A stretch of DNA of 19,006 bases from a bacterium (GTDB lineage Bacteria > Patescibacteriota > Microgenomatia > UBA1400 > PJMF01), in assembly GCA_017431585.1 (NCBI GenBank), contig JAFRKU010000053.1, positions 1-19,006 of the forward strand, in the 5' to 3' direction. Shown piece after piece: positions 7,179-14,982 of this stretch. Position numbers and translations under genes: made by a program. The notes below the pieces were generated by a model. That model was not told the origin of the DNA and ran no database searches. It saw nothing but the letters and a program-made list of their open reading frames with translations. Each line of letters begins with the position of its first letter. The first letter of the stretch is position 1.

Positions 7179-8576
7179 TTAAAATCCCAATTTAGCGCGC
7201 AAGTACTCTGGCAATTTACTAATCGCCACCCGCTCTTGCGCCATCGTGTCGCGCTCGCGGACCGTGACTTCGTCCTTTTCCAGCGTGTCAAAATCCACCG
7301 TGATCGTCAGCGGCGTACCGATTTCGTCTTGTCGGCGATAGCGTTTACCAATGTTACCGTGATCGTCAAATTCAATTTGATAAATTTGGCGCAATTGATG
7401 AGCCAGCGCGTGCGCTTTGTCCACCAGTTCCGATTTATTGCGCAACAAGGGGAACACCGCTGCCTTGACCGGTGCTAGCCGCGGGTCAAACTTCAACACA
7501 GTGCGCGTTTTGTCGTCCACGTTTTCCACATTGTACGCGTGGTCCAAAAACATCAGCACCAACCGGCCCAAACCGACCGATGTTTCCATGATATTCGGCA
7601 AAATTTTGCTCTGTGTTTTCTCGTCCCACATCGTCAAGTCCGCCCCCGAAAACTTGCTGTGCTGGCTCAAATCCCAATCTCCTCTGGTATGAATACCCTC
7701 AATTTCCTTGAAACCGCCCAAAAACTTACTGTTGTACTCGATGTCGTAAGCTTGCGAAGCGTAGTGGGCCAATTTAATGTGTTTAAACCAGCGGATTTTG
7801 CTCTCATCCATCCCCAAATCCAGATACCACGCCCACCGCGTCTGCCGCCAATATTCGTAGCGCTCCGCCATTTCCTCCGGCCGCAAGAAATATTGCATTT
7901 CCATCTGCTCAAACTCACGAGTCCGGAAAATAAACTGCCGGGCAATAATTTCGTTGCGGAAAGCTTTCCCCACCTGAGCAATACCGAAAGGCAGCTGCGG
8001 GTGCATACTATCCACCACATTTTTGTATTCCAAGTAAATCCCCCCGCAAGTTTCCGGACGCAAATAAACCACCGATTCTTCCGTCAATTCATCCGTGGGC
8101 GAGCCGATATTGCTTTTGACCATCAGCGAAAAACGTTTAGCCGGGGTCAAATCCGTACTGCCGCAATTGGGGCACTTGATTTGTTTGCCCTGAGCGCGCA
8201 AGTCGTCAATATATTTATTGACCACCTCAATCGATTCTTTGTCCGCATTAATCCCGAAATCCTCAAGCAAGTGATCCGCCCGCAAGCGAGTGTGGCATTT
8301 TTTGCACTCCATCTGCGGATCATCGAAACTGTCCACGTGTCCTGAAGCTTTCCAAGTCGTCGGGTGCATAAAAATAGCGCTATCTAGCCCAAAAACGTCA
8401 TCGCGTTCTTGGACCATCGACCGCCACCAACAATCGCGGATATTGTTTTTCAGCAAAATCCCGTGGTGACCATAGTCATAAATCGCGCTCATACCGCCGT
8501 AAATCTCGCTACTGGGGAAAACGAACCCCGCCTGTTTGCAAAAACTCACTAATTCATCTAATTTACTTTTGGCCAT
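7179..8576 (-). CDS. glyS: Glycyl-tRNA synthetase, alpha2 type, 465 aa
   Basis: This class II synthetase charges tRNA-Gly. It is the single-chain dimeric form found in eukaryotes, archaea and some bacteria, not the alpha2-beta2 form. Visible are the N-terminal PSSEIYGGMSAIYDYGHHG (21-39); a zinc-binding insertion with C91/C94 and C135/C138; class II motif 2 (FRNEI and RTREFEQMEMQYF, about 206-230); motif 3 (ETSVGLGRLVL); and the anticodon-binding domain with KRYRRQDEIGTPLTITVDFDT near the C-terminus. Length matches the family. The ATG at 8576 was chosen because it follows the promoter and an AGAAAGG ribosome-binding site; an in-frame TTG 34 codons upstream lies beyond the promoter. It is first in an operon with murE and murC. 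Confidence 0.97.
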   Translation of the reverse strand: MAKSKLDELVSFCKQAGFVFPSSEIYGGMSAIYDYGHHGILLKNNIRDCWWRSMVQERDDVFGLDSAIFMHPTTWKASGHVDSFDDPQMECKKCHTRLRADHLLEDFGINADKESIEVVNKYIDDLRAQGKQIKCPNCGSTDLTPAKRFSLMVKSNIGSPTDELTEESVVYLRPETCGGIYLEYKNVVDSMHPQLPFGIAQVGKAFRNEIIARQFIFRTREFEQMEMQYFLRPEEMAERYEYWRQTRWAWYLDLGMDESKIRWFKHIKLAHYASQAYDIEYNSKFLGGFKEIEGIHTRGDWDLSQHSKFSGADLTMWDEKTQSKILPNIMETSVGLGRLVLMFLDHAYNVENVDDKTRTVLKFDPRLAPVKAAVFPLLRNKSELVDKAHALAHQLRQIYQIEFDDHGNIGKRYRRQDEIGTPLTITVDFDTLEKDEVTVRERDTMAQERVAISKLPEYLRAKLGF

Positions 8577-8581
8577 GAACG

Positions 8582-8621
8582 CCTTTCTAATTTTTTTTGT
8601 CTCAGGGAAGCTATTATACCA
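8582..8621 (-). promoter_or_regulatory. glyS operon promoter and ribosome-binding site
   Basis: On the minus strand TGGTATAAT (8621-8613) is an extended -10 box without a clear -35. The gap from the -10 to the ATG at 8576 is 36 bases, leaving a leader of about 30. It contains AGAAAGG (8588-8582) five bases before the ATG. Only one other gene here, the TM2 gene, has this arrangement, with the same AGAAAGG and the same spacing. No T-box or other riboswitch fits in so short a leader. Confidence 0.75.
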
Positions 8622-8655
8622 CGTTTTCGCCCGTCCCAGCTGCCCAATTGCATCT

Positions 8656-8774
8656 AATATTATAGGTCTTTTACTCAATTTTCGGGTTTTTTCTCCAGGC
8701 GAAGTTTCGGTAAATTATCCTATAATATATTTTTATAGAAAAATTTCCTCGAGTAGTAAAAAAATATTATAGGA
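8656..8774 (-). repeat. 119-bp intergenic repeat, copy A
   Basis: Copy A matches copy B (15676-15794) in inverted orientation over 119 bases without gaps, with 5 substitutions by hand count. It holds three units of CCTATAATAT: at 8656-8665 (inverted), 8719-8728 (forward) and 8764-8773 (inverted). The last two form a hairpin with an 11-bp core stem, 8718-8728 with 8764-8774, extended by A/T pairs. Between the first two lies CCAGGCGAA (8695-8703). Relative to the gene before it (mscS), the element starts 4 bases after the stop codon; copy B has the same orientation relative to its own gene. It could be a small non-autonomous mobile element or a conserved 3'-UTR structure. Confidence 0.9.
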
Positions 8775-8778
8775 TATA

Positions 8779-9873
8779 TCAGACGACTAGCGTTTGATTC
8801 AACTCCAACCCATTGCTTTGCAAAATCCGCATCACCCCCAAGTTAATTTTTTCCTTGTAGGCCAAGTGGGCAAAATAATTGCCCGTGTCACCGTCATGCA
8901 AAAAGCGATAAATGATTTTAATTTGGATGCCGTAGTCGCTCAACTCATCCACCGTCACGCTTTTCACCTCCGTCCGATCTTTGATATCGGGCCGATTGAA
9001 AAGTTGTTTGAATTGAACCACCGTGTTTTCCAAATTATCAGCCGTCGCCGCCGGTGTCTGTTTGATTTTCACCGGGAAAGACACCCGCCGGTAACCCATC
9101 CGATGATAGTTTTCAATAATGCTATTGGTCAACTCATAATTAGACACCACCAGCTCATTACCGCGCAGTGCTCGAATCCGCGTCGTCCGCAAATGAATTT
9201 CTTTGATCGTTCCAGCAAAACCATTATTACCAAAAGCGATATAATCGCCCACGGCAAACGAGCGATCAATATACAAAGTGAAAAAAGCAAACAAATCTTT
9301 AAGCGAATTTTGAAACGAAAAGGCCACGATGATCGAAGCAATCCCCAAACCGTTGACCAAACCTTGCACGTCAATATCAGCAATCCACAGTGCCACCAGC
9401 GCCGCAATCAGCCACATGACGATGGTGTCCACCACGTTGATCAAATTGATCACCATTTTCACCGTCGCCTCCGACACATTATTTTTAAACCGCAAATAAA
9501 TCCGCACCACGTTTTCCACACAAATCCGGATGACGTCAATAATCGACATCACCACGATAAAAATAAATATCGAAGTCAGCAAGATGTGAATCACCCGCGG
9601 CCAAGGCAAAATGATGCTCATCGCGTAAAAACTGTAAAACAGCACGCTCGCCGTGCCCAAATGATCAAAAATTTTGCGCCACAAACCAATGCTGGCGTTT
9701 TGAAACCGTTTTTCCAAAATCGACAGCACCAAAATGTTGACAAACTTGAAAGTCGACAGCGAAGCCAGCACCGCCACAAACACCAGCAAACTCAAAAAAA
9801 ACAGTTCTGTCCGCGAAAAACCCAGACGAGTTAAAAACAAGCTGAGATTGTGAGCTAACAAATAAATTGACAT
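8779..9873 (-). CDS. MscS-family mechanosensitive ion channel, 364 aa
   Basis: This is a small-conductance mechanosensitive channel of the inner membrane, which releases solutes under osmotic downshock. About five hydrophobic segments are visible (roughly residues 22-50, 72-92, 95-118, 140-163 and 168-190). The last is the pore-lining helix and runs into the MscS signature FSFQNSLKDLFAFFTLYIDRSF followed by VGDYI, the beta domain typical of the family. A mixed alpha/beta cytoplasmic domain completes the protein. Length is somewhat above E. coli MscS (286 residues), as in the larger multi-helix subgroup. The gene has its own promoter 8 bases upstream of the ATG and lies 30 bases after the phosphoglycosyl transferase gene. 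A 119-bp repeat begins almost at its stop codon. Confidence 0.93.
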   Translation of the reverse strand: MSIYLLAHNLSLFLTRLGFSRTELFFLSLLVFVAVLASLSTFKFVNILVLSILEKRFQNASIGLWRKIFDHLGTASVLFYSFYAMSIILPWPRVIHILLTSIFIFIVVMSIIDVIRICVENVVRIYLRFKNNVSEATVKMVINLINVVDTIVMWLIAALVALWIADIDVQGLVNGLGIASIIVAFSFQNSLKDLFAFFTLYIDRSFAVGDYIAFGNNGFAGTIKEIHLRTTRIRALRGNELVVSNYELTNSIIENYHRMGYRRVSFPVKIKQTPAATADNLENTVVQFKQLFNRPDIKDRTEVKSVTVDELSDYGIQIKIIYRFLHDGDTGNYFAHLAYKEKINLGVMRILQSNGLELNQTLVV

Positions 9874-9881
9874 CGTCCTTC

Positions 9882-9887
9882 ATTATA
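9882..9887 (-). promoter_or_regulatory. -10 box of the MscS-type channel gene
   Basis: TATAAT on the minus strand lies 8 bases before the ATG at 9873, so the transcript should be nearly leaderless. The TG is shifted by one base relative to the extended -10 rule, and no good -35 is visible; TGGTAA at 9909-9904, overlapping the upstream stop codon, is the only candidate. Confidence 0.55.
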
Positions 9888-9903
9888 CACCAATTTTTGC
9901 CAA

Positions 9904-10545
9904 TTACCACTTAGATAACATTGCTCGCGGTGTTTGGCACAAAATTTTAATATCTTGCCATATGGAAGCCGACCGCGCGTACTCTGCGTCCAGTTTGGCC
10001 CGTTTGGCAAAAGGAATTTCGTTGCGCCCGGAAACTTGCCACGGCCCCGTGATGCCCGGCTTGACCGAAATAATATCTTTAATATACTTTTTCGTTTCCG
10101 GATAGCGCGCCGTTTGCTCCGCCAACTCTTCGCGTAAATATGCCCGTGGACCCACCATACTCATCTCACCGCGCAAAACATTGTACAGCTGTGGAAATTC
10201 GTCAATGGTAAAAGCCCGCAAAAATTTGCCCAAATGTGTAATCCGCGGATCTTCGTCCGCCGCCATTTTCCAGTCACCTTGTTTAAATTTCTTGAGCAAA
10301 TCGTCATTGTCTTGATGCAAAATTTTGTCCGCGTCCGGCACCATCGAGCGAAACTTCCACAAATAAAATTCTTCACCGTCGAGCCCCACGCGTTTATGTT
10401 TGAAAAAAATTGGTCGCCCCGAGTCCACATAAATCGCGATCGGCACCAACAGCCACGCTGGCAAAAACAGTATCATCAGCAAACTGGCCACTACCACGTC
10501 CAAAATTCGTTTGCCCCAGCGATAAGAAGATCCTGACTCTGACAT
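9904..10545 (-). CDS. Undecaprenyl-phosphate phosphoglycosyl transferase (small monotopic type), 213 aa
   Basis: Enzymes of this bacterial sugar-transferase family start surface-glycan synthesis by moving a sugar-1-phosphate from a nucleotide sugar onto undecaprenyl phosphate at the inner membrane. Seen here are KRILDVVVASLLMILFLPAW (12-31), a re-entrant membrane helix; KHKRVGLDGEEFYLWKFRSM (49-68); the catalytic Asp-Glu pair in TIDEFPQLYNVLRGEMSMVGPR (about 113-134); and VKPGITGPWQVSGRN (161-175). At 213 residues it is the minimal form without the extra N-terminal transmembrane domain of WcaJ/WbaP. Its ATG overlaps the manC stop by one base (TAATG). It closes an operon with manC and two glycosyltransferases. 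The sugar substrate cannot be read from the sequence. Confidence 0.93.
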   Translation of the reverse strand: MSESGSSYRWGKRILDVVVASLLMILFLPAWLLVPIAIYVDSGRPIFFKHKRVGLDGEEFYLWKFRSMVPDADKILHQDNDDLLKKFKQGDWKMAADEDPRITHLGKFLRAFTIDEFPQLYNVLRGEMSMVGPRAYLREELAEQTARYPETKKYIKDIISVKPGITGPWQVSGRNEIPFAKRAKLDAEYARSASIWQDIKILCQTPRAMLSKW

Positions 10546-11660
10546 TATAAATACTCTTGCCGTTTATTCTTTTTGAGTTGTTCCACAATTTTTTTGACTT
10601 CTTGGGAACGCGATTTTTGCGCAATCAACAAAATGTCCGGTGTATCCACCACCACTAAGTTGTCCACGCCCACCAGGGCCAGCAAGCGCTCGCCCGAGCC
10701 AGTCACCAAATTAGCCCGCGCTTCATGGGTCACCAACTCGCACTTGCCGCTTAAATTGCACACGTTGTCCGCCGCATCCTTTTTACCCAGCTCGTAGGCC
10801 ACTTTCCAGTCGCCCACATCAGACCAAGCGAAATTTCCCGGAATCAGCAGTAAATTATCCGCTTTCTCACTGATAGCGTAATCAATGGAAATCGCCGGGC
10901 TGGCCGCATACACGCTCGTCAATTGACGGGCAAACTCTTTAGCACTCGCCCCCACCAAAGGTTGCGCGGCAGCTAAAATTTTGGGCGCGTGCTTGGCAAA
11001 AGCTTGTACCAGCGCCTCCGCCGACCACACATACATATTGGCATTCCAAAAATACCGGCCCGTGGCAATAAAAGCCGTGGCCGTGGCTAAATTCGGCTTT
11101 TCGGTGAAACTATCCACCCGGAAGACCGGCAATTTTTTGTCATTGTCCACTTGCTCGCCCACTTTAATGTAGCCAAACCCCGTCTCCGGCCCCCGCGGAG
11201 CAATGCCCACGGTCACCAAATTGTCACCCTCGGCTGCCATCCGGCACGCCTTACGCATCGTCCGGGCAAACTCCGGCAAATCGCTGTCCACCACGAAATG
11301 ATCAGACGCCGAATTCATAATCACCGCCTGCGGATCCAAATTGCGCGCGTAAATCGCGCCCACTAGCATCGCCAACGCCGTGTCGCGTTTTTCCGGCTCC
11401 AAAATGATATTGTGCTCCACCACCTCTGGCAATTGCGCCATGACCATTTTTTTGTGCGCTGCATTGGTAATAATAATGATGTGATCCCAATCCACCAAAG
11501 TCAGCGCCCGATCTGCCGTTCGCTGCAACATCGTTTTTTGGCCTACAATCGTTAAAAATTGTTTCGGACTGTTGTCACGCGAGCGCGGCCACAACCGCGT
11601 GCCCGACCCACCGGCCAAAATTACCACGTATTCATGACTGCTTGAAGTGTTTTTTGACAT
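10545..11660 (-). CDS. manC: Mannose-1-phosphate guanylyltransferase (short form), 371 aa
   Basis: The enzyme makes GDP-mannose from GTP and mannose-1-phosphate. The nucleotidyltransferase signature is VVILAGGSGTRLWP (12-25), followed by PKQF (32-35). FTEKP, a WNANMYVW region and SDVGDW are further typical motifs. It lacks the C-terminal phosphomannose-isomerase domain of bifunctional AlgA/ManC, so it is the short, single-activity form. The start is uncertain: in-frame ATGs exist at 11687, 11666 and 11660. The last gives the usual short N-terminus and is used here; no ribosome-binding site distinguishes them. Any choice overlaps the end of the upstream glycosyltransferase gene by at least 29 bases. 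It presumably supplies GDP-mannose to the neighbouring GT4 enzymes. Confidence 0.92.
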   Translation of the reverse strand: MSKNTSSSHEYVVILAGGSGTRLWPRSRDNSPKQFLTIVGQKTMLQRTADRALTLVDWDHIIIITNAAHKKMVMAQLPEVVEHNIILEPEKRDTALAMLVGAIYARNLDPQAVIMNSASDHFVVDSDLPEFARTMRKACRMAAEGDNLVTVGIAPRGPETGFGYIKVGEQVDNDKKLPVFRVDSFTEKPNLATATAFIATGRYFWNANMYVWSAEALVQAFAKHAPKILAAAQPLVGASAKEFARQLTSVYAASPAISIDYAISEKADNLLLIPGNFAWSDVGDWKVAYELGKKDAADNVCNLSGKCELVTHEARANLVTGSGERLLALVGVDNLVVVDTPDILLIAQKSRSQEVKKIVEQLKKNKRQEYL

Positions 11661-12807
11661 ATTCATTGATGCAAGAGGCGAATTCATCGGCAAACTTTTG
11701 CCTGCTCCACTCGCCAGCCGGGACTTTCTGCCGCCCCGCCGCAGCGATTTTGTCCACTTGCTTTTTCAAACTTTCCTGTGTTTGCCTTTCTTCAATTGTT
11801 CTTTTTTGCCGGTCATCCAGCAATTCCGCCGCTCCCGAGCGCGGATGAGTCACCACTAGCAACCCCGCCGCGTTGGCTTCCAGCAAGTTGATCCCAAAAT
11901 CTTCCTCACCGGGTGCCAAGAGCGCATACGCTGTATTATAATACATTTTTAAGCATTTTGGCGAGATATTTTTGACAAATGTCACATTTGCATAAGATTT
12001 TTTGTCTACAAGTTGCCGCAAAAATTTTTCTTGTCCGCCTGCACCCACGATCACTAATGGCACACCCAATTGTCCACACGCTTCGATACAAGCTTGGCAT
12101 TTTTTATACGCGCGCAATCGCCCCACGAAGAGAAAAAATGGTTTTGAGCCATTTCTGAAGTTTTCGTCATACTGTACATCAATGTTTTTTTGACAATTTG
12201 TACAATTTTTGTCTATATTTGTACACAAAATATGATCAATCGGTTCATCGTCCAAAATCGTCGGATAAATGACTCTATCCACTCGCCGGCCATAATATTT
12301 TTGGCACCTCTCGGCCACCAGTTGCGAAATCGCGATGATTTTGTCTGGTCGCGCCGCTGCTTTTTTATCTATATATTGCAAAAATTTGATCACTGGCCAC
12401 AACCCGAAACGCATCACCGGCAAATATTGCTCCGGTGCTATCCACAAAAATCGCGTGGGTGTCAGCAAATAGCACACGTGCAACTGCTGGCGACTGGTGC
12501 GCACATTTTTAGCCGCGCAGCTAGTCACACTGATAATCACGTCATACGCGCGCACATCCAAACTAGCAAAAGCCGCCCATAAAAAAGGCGTCAGCAGCCA
12601 TTTATGCCGATGCAAAAACCTCGGCCAACGCCCCAGCCACGTCGTCTCCACTCGAGCAAACTTTTTCGTCCACGCCACCGAGGGCGTCACAAAAGAAGTA
12701 TACAGCGTCGCCTCCGGAAAAAGCTCGGCCAAAACCGCCAACACTTTTTCCGCCCCGCCCCAATTGGTATCCGCCCAATCGTAAACAATCGCCACCCGCT
12801 TATTCAT
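11632..12807 (-). CDS. GT4-family glycosyltransferase (mannosyltransferase-like), 391 aa
   Basis: This is a two-domain GT-B fold enzyme of family GT4. The N-terminal acceptor domain begins VAIVYDWADTNWGGAEKV, with the Gly-rich loop (15-20) of this family. The C-terminal nucleotide-sugar domain begins FFLFVGRLRAYKK (224-236). The E-x7-E motif is EDFGINLLE (E302, E310), followed by AANAAG-type sequence. Such WbaZ-like enzymes are often mannosyltransferases, which fits the GDP-mannose gene next in the operon. Oddly, the linker between the domains (about 193-221) is a polar stretch rich in N, K, D and Cys (C195, C202, C205), encoded by notably AT-rich DNA. Other members have a short linker here, so this looks like an insertion. 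The start overlaps the upstream gene by 8 bases. Confidence 0.92.
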   Translation of the reverse strand: MNKRVAIVYDWADTNWGGAEKVLAVLAELFPEATLYTSFVTPSVAWTKKFARVETTWLGRWPRFLHRHKWLLTPFLWAAFASLDVRAYDVIISVTSCAAKNVRTSRQQLHVCYLLTPTRFLWIAPEQYLPVMRFGLWPVIKFLQYIDKKAAARPDKIIAISQLVAERCQKYYGRRVDRVIYPTILDDEPIDHILCTNIDKNCTNCQKNIDVQYDENFRNGSKPFFLFVGRLRAYKKCQACIEACGQLGVPLVIVGAGGQEKFLRQLVDKKSYANVTFVKNISPKCLKMYYNTAYALLAPGEEDFGINLLEANAAGLLVVTHPRSGAAELLDDRQKRTIEERQTQESLKKQVDKIAAAGRQKVPAGEWSRQKFADEFASCINEYVKKHFKQS

Positions 12808-13945
12808 GCATCACTTTCCGATACACCGCCACCGTTTGATCCACCGTCCGGTCCCAATCGTAGCGCCCCGCCCAAGCTTGATACGCCGCCACTCTCACCC
12901 CTTGGTTCTCTTGTGTCAACTGATCTAATTCATGTATAAAGGAAGCCACGCTGCGCGGATCAAAAGCGTAAAAATGCGCCCCATACACCTCGCGAAAAAT
13001 CGCGATATCGCTGGCCAAAACCGGCGTTCCCAGACTCAAAGCCTCAATCCCAGTCAGGCCAAAGCCTTCCGAAAAAGACGGCTGCACCAAAGCCAGAGCC
13101 CGCTGGTAGGCATCTTTGAGTTCGCTGTCCGCCAGCTGATGATAAAAATGGACTCGCTTTTCCAGCCGGCGCGCCCGCACCCGCTCGCGCATCTGCTGGC
13201 AAAAAGCATCCCGCGCCGAGACAATCACCAGCTGCAAATCTGGCCGCTGCCCAAGCGCCTCCAAAATCAGCCCCACGTTTTTGTGCGGATACAACGAGCC
13301 GACGTAGAGCAAAAACTTCGCCGGCCATGGCCTGTTTGGCGCTTTGGCCGGAAAACGCGACCAATCGGTGCTCCCATTGTAAATCACTTGAATTTTGGGC
13401 GCCACACCAGGATAAAATTGTCGCACCGTCGCTCCCGCTTGCTCACTGGGTACCATGATCGCCGCCGCGCGTGCGCTGACTCTATCCACCAGCGCCCGAT
13501 AAGCCGCATATTTGACACCATACTGCCACGCCGGCAGCGTGGTCACGCCCGCCCCGCGACTTTGATGCCACAGCAAATCATGGATAGTGACGACTAATTT
13601 TGCCACACCCGGAAAAAACGGCGCATTAAAATGTGGCACGTGTAGCAAGTCAATTTTTTCCCGCCGGTAAAGCGCCGGCAAACGTACTTGCTCGGCCAGC
13701 GAATAGTGGGGAATAGGGGAGACCACCACGCTTACATTAGACAAATTTTGTACATCTTGCGAAATTTCATGCGATAAATCAATGATTTCTCGCCACTGTT
13801 TTTCATCTGCAACCACGATAGTCAGCTGCCAGCCAGCCGGCAGTGCTCCCGGCAAGCGCGCCGCCAAATTCTTGATATATCGGCCTAAACCGGCGTGACG
13901 CACTCCACTTAAGCGCGCATCCAAACCCAATCGCACTCCTGACAT
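12800..13945 (-). CDS. GT4-family glycosyltransferase, 381 aa
   Basis: This GT-B fold glycosyltransferase of family GT4 is first in the polysaccharide operon. It has the N-terminal Gly loop LDARLSGVRHAGLGRY (8-23), an IHDLLW segment (121-126), FLLYVGSLYPHKN (211-223) opening the nucleotide-sugar domain, and the E-x7-E motif EGFGLTGIE (E293, E301) followed by LSLGTPVLAS. It has no membrane segment and probably works at the inner face of the membrane on a lipid-linked glycan. The ATG at 13945 was chosen because the -10 box ends 6 bases before it; an in-frame TTG 18 bases upstream lies in the promoter. The donor sugar is unknown; mannose is plausible from manC in the same operon. Confidence 0.92.
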   Translation of the reverse strand: MSGVRLGLDARLSGVRHAGLGRYIKNLAARLPGALPAGWQLTIVVADEKQWREIIDLSHEISQDVQNLSNVSVVVSPIPHYSLAEQVRLPALYRREKIDLLHVPHFNAPFFPGVAKLVVTIHDLLWHQSRGAGVTTLPAWQYGVKYAAYRALVDRVSARAAAIMVPSEQAGATVRQFYPGVAPKIQVIYNGSTDWSRFPAKAPNRPWPAKFLLYVGSLYPHKNVGLILEALGQRPDLQLVIVSARDAFCQQMRERVRARRLEKRVHFYHQLADSELKDAYQRALALVQPSFSEGFGLTGIEALSLGTPVLASDIAIFREVYGAHFYAFDPRSVASFIHELDQLTQENQGVRVAAYQAWAGRYDWDRTVDQTVAVYRKVMHE

Positions 13946-13951
13946 ACTATT

Positions 13952-13980
13952 ATTATACCCCAAAAACCACTCCTTTTCAA
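13952..13980 (-). promoter_or_regulatory. Promoter of the polysaccharide operon (leaderless)
   Basis: On the minus strand a TTGAAA -35 box (13980-13975) and a TATAAT -10 box (13957-13952) are 17 bases apart, and the ATG follows 6 bases after the -10. The -35 contains the TGA stop of the upstream methyltransferase gene, so the two genes share bases. This is the only promoter seen for the four-gene operon. Confidence 0.8.
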
Positions 13981-14960
13981 GTCAAAGCCGCCTGCAGACC
14001 GCCTAAAATCGCCGCTACCGTTGGCACACTGATGCTATTGCCCAGCGCTTGATACAAGTGTTTGTCCAGCAACTCCGCCGGCAACACAAAATCATCACTC
14101 AAGCCTTGCAACCGAGCGCACTCGCGCACCGTCAGTGGCCGCAAACCCCGTTTATCCACCACCAACGGCACATTGTAGCCGCCCGTCCCCATATTGGCCA
14201 TCAGAGTGGGAAAGACCCCGCCGGCCGCCGCCCGGACATACGAGCGCCGATAAGTATAAATCGTGTCCGCGCGCCAGTCAAATCCAGGCACGTGCGCCGC
14301 CAGTTTACGCCCCGTTTCATAGTATTTGTCCGCAATTTGCGCCGGTGGTTGCAAAATCTCACGCCAGCCCACGAATTTTTGGGCAGCGCTTGGCCAGGCG
14401 AACCGTTCCAACCATTCCTGCCTGGCCACCCCCACGATATACAACCGCTCCCGCCTGGCCGGCAAGCCCGAAATCACATGTGCATCCAGCACGCTGTGCG
14501 TCACAAAATAGCCCAGAGATGTGAGCTCTTGCAGAATTTGGCCTAAGGTAGCGCCGCCCGCATGCGCTGCCAAATTAGCCACGTTTTCCAGCAAAAAAGC
14601 CCGCGGTCGAGCGGCGCGCAAGAGATTCAGTAAATCAAACACCAATTGCCCACGCCCCAACGGATCAGCCAAGCCGGCCTGCCGGCCGGCCCGCGAAAAA
14701 CTCTGGCACGGAAAACCAGCGGTGACAATGTCGGGCTGGGCCGCTGTCACTAATTCGCTCACACTCGGCTGGCCCGGCGCGCTCGCCTGGCGAATATCCT
14801 GACGCACAAAAGGGGCAGTGAAATTCGCCCGATAAATCGTTTCACACGTCTGGCTCACGTCTGTCGCCAGCACCACTTTGATACCCACACGCCCCGCCGC
14901 CGCGCTAAACCCGCCTAATCCGGCAAACAGGTCCACCATGGTTAAAGATTGCTGCGACAT
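13977..14960 (-). CDS. DNA (cytosine-5-)-methyltransferase, 327 aa
   Basis: The protein is a complete C5-cytosine methyltransferase. Motif I is DLFAGLGGF (10-18, AdoMet binding). Motif IV is GFPCQSFS (82-89) with catalytic Cys85. Motif VI is ENV (125-127), and motif VIII is GLPARRERLYIVG (165-177). Motif IX is RPLTVRECARLQGL, and motif X is YQALGNSISVPTV near the C-terminus. The target-recognition region lies between about 190 and 265 and contains TLMANMGTGGYNVPLV. The recognition site cannot be inferred. No restriction endonuclease, specificity subunit or Vsr gene is next to it, so it is an orphan in this window. It sits directly behind tRNA-Arg, a frequent site for acquired genes. The ATG at 14960 fits the leaderless promoter. 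Confidence 0.96.
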   Translation of the reverse strand: MSQQSLTMVDLFAGLGGFSAAAGRVGIKVVLATDVSQTCETIYRANFTAPFVRQDIRQASAPGQPSVSELVTAAQPDIVTAGFPCQSFSRAGRQAGLADPLGRGQLVFDLLNLLRAARPRAFLLENVANLAAHAGGATLGQILQELTSLGYFVTHSVLDAHVISGLPARRERLYIVGVARQEWLERFAWPSAAQKFVGWREILQPPAQIADKYYETGRKLAAHVPGFDWRADTIYTYRRSYVRAAAGGVFPTLMANMGTGGYNVPLVVDKRGLRPLTVRECARLQGLSDDFVLPAELLDKHLYQALGNSISVPTVAAILGGLQAALT

Positions 14961-14967
14961 ATGGGGT

Positions 14968-14976
14968 ATTATAACA
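14968..14976 (-). promoter_or_regulatory. Promoter of the C5-methyltransferase gene (leaderless)
   Basis: TGTTATAAT on the minus strand is an extended -10 box, 7 bases before the ATG at 14960. A -35 would fall inside the tRNA-Arg gene and is not recognisable. The box begins 6 bases after the tRNA 3' end, so the gene may also be reached by read-through from the tRNA. Confidence 0.65.
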
Positions 14977-14982
14977 CTTTTG

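Noticed and set aside
6600..7478. A 292-codon plus-strand frame spanning the murE/glyS junction
   Set aside because: It crosses two well-supported minus-strand genes, has no promoter and has shadow-like composition.
8577..8618. A T-box or glycine riboswitch in the glyS leader
   Set aside because: The leader is only about 30 bases and contains just the ribosome-binding site; there is no room for either structure.
8794..9834. A 346-codon open frame on the plus strand opposite the MscS-type channel gene
   Set aside because: The product is an improbable H/Q/N/R-rich chain, and the minus-strand frame has clear MscS signatures and a promoter.
13977..14960. TGA recoding as an amino acid, as in some Patescibacteria
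   Set aside because: TGA ends several genes at the expected family lengths (methyltransferase, mscS, tgt), and no in-frame TGA interrupts a conserved domain.
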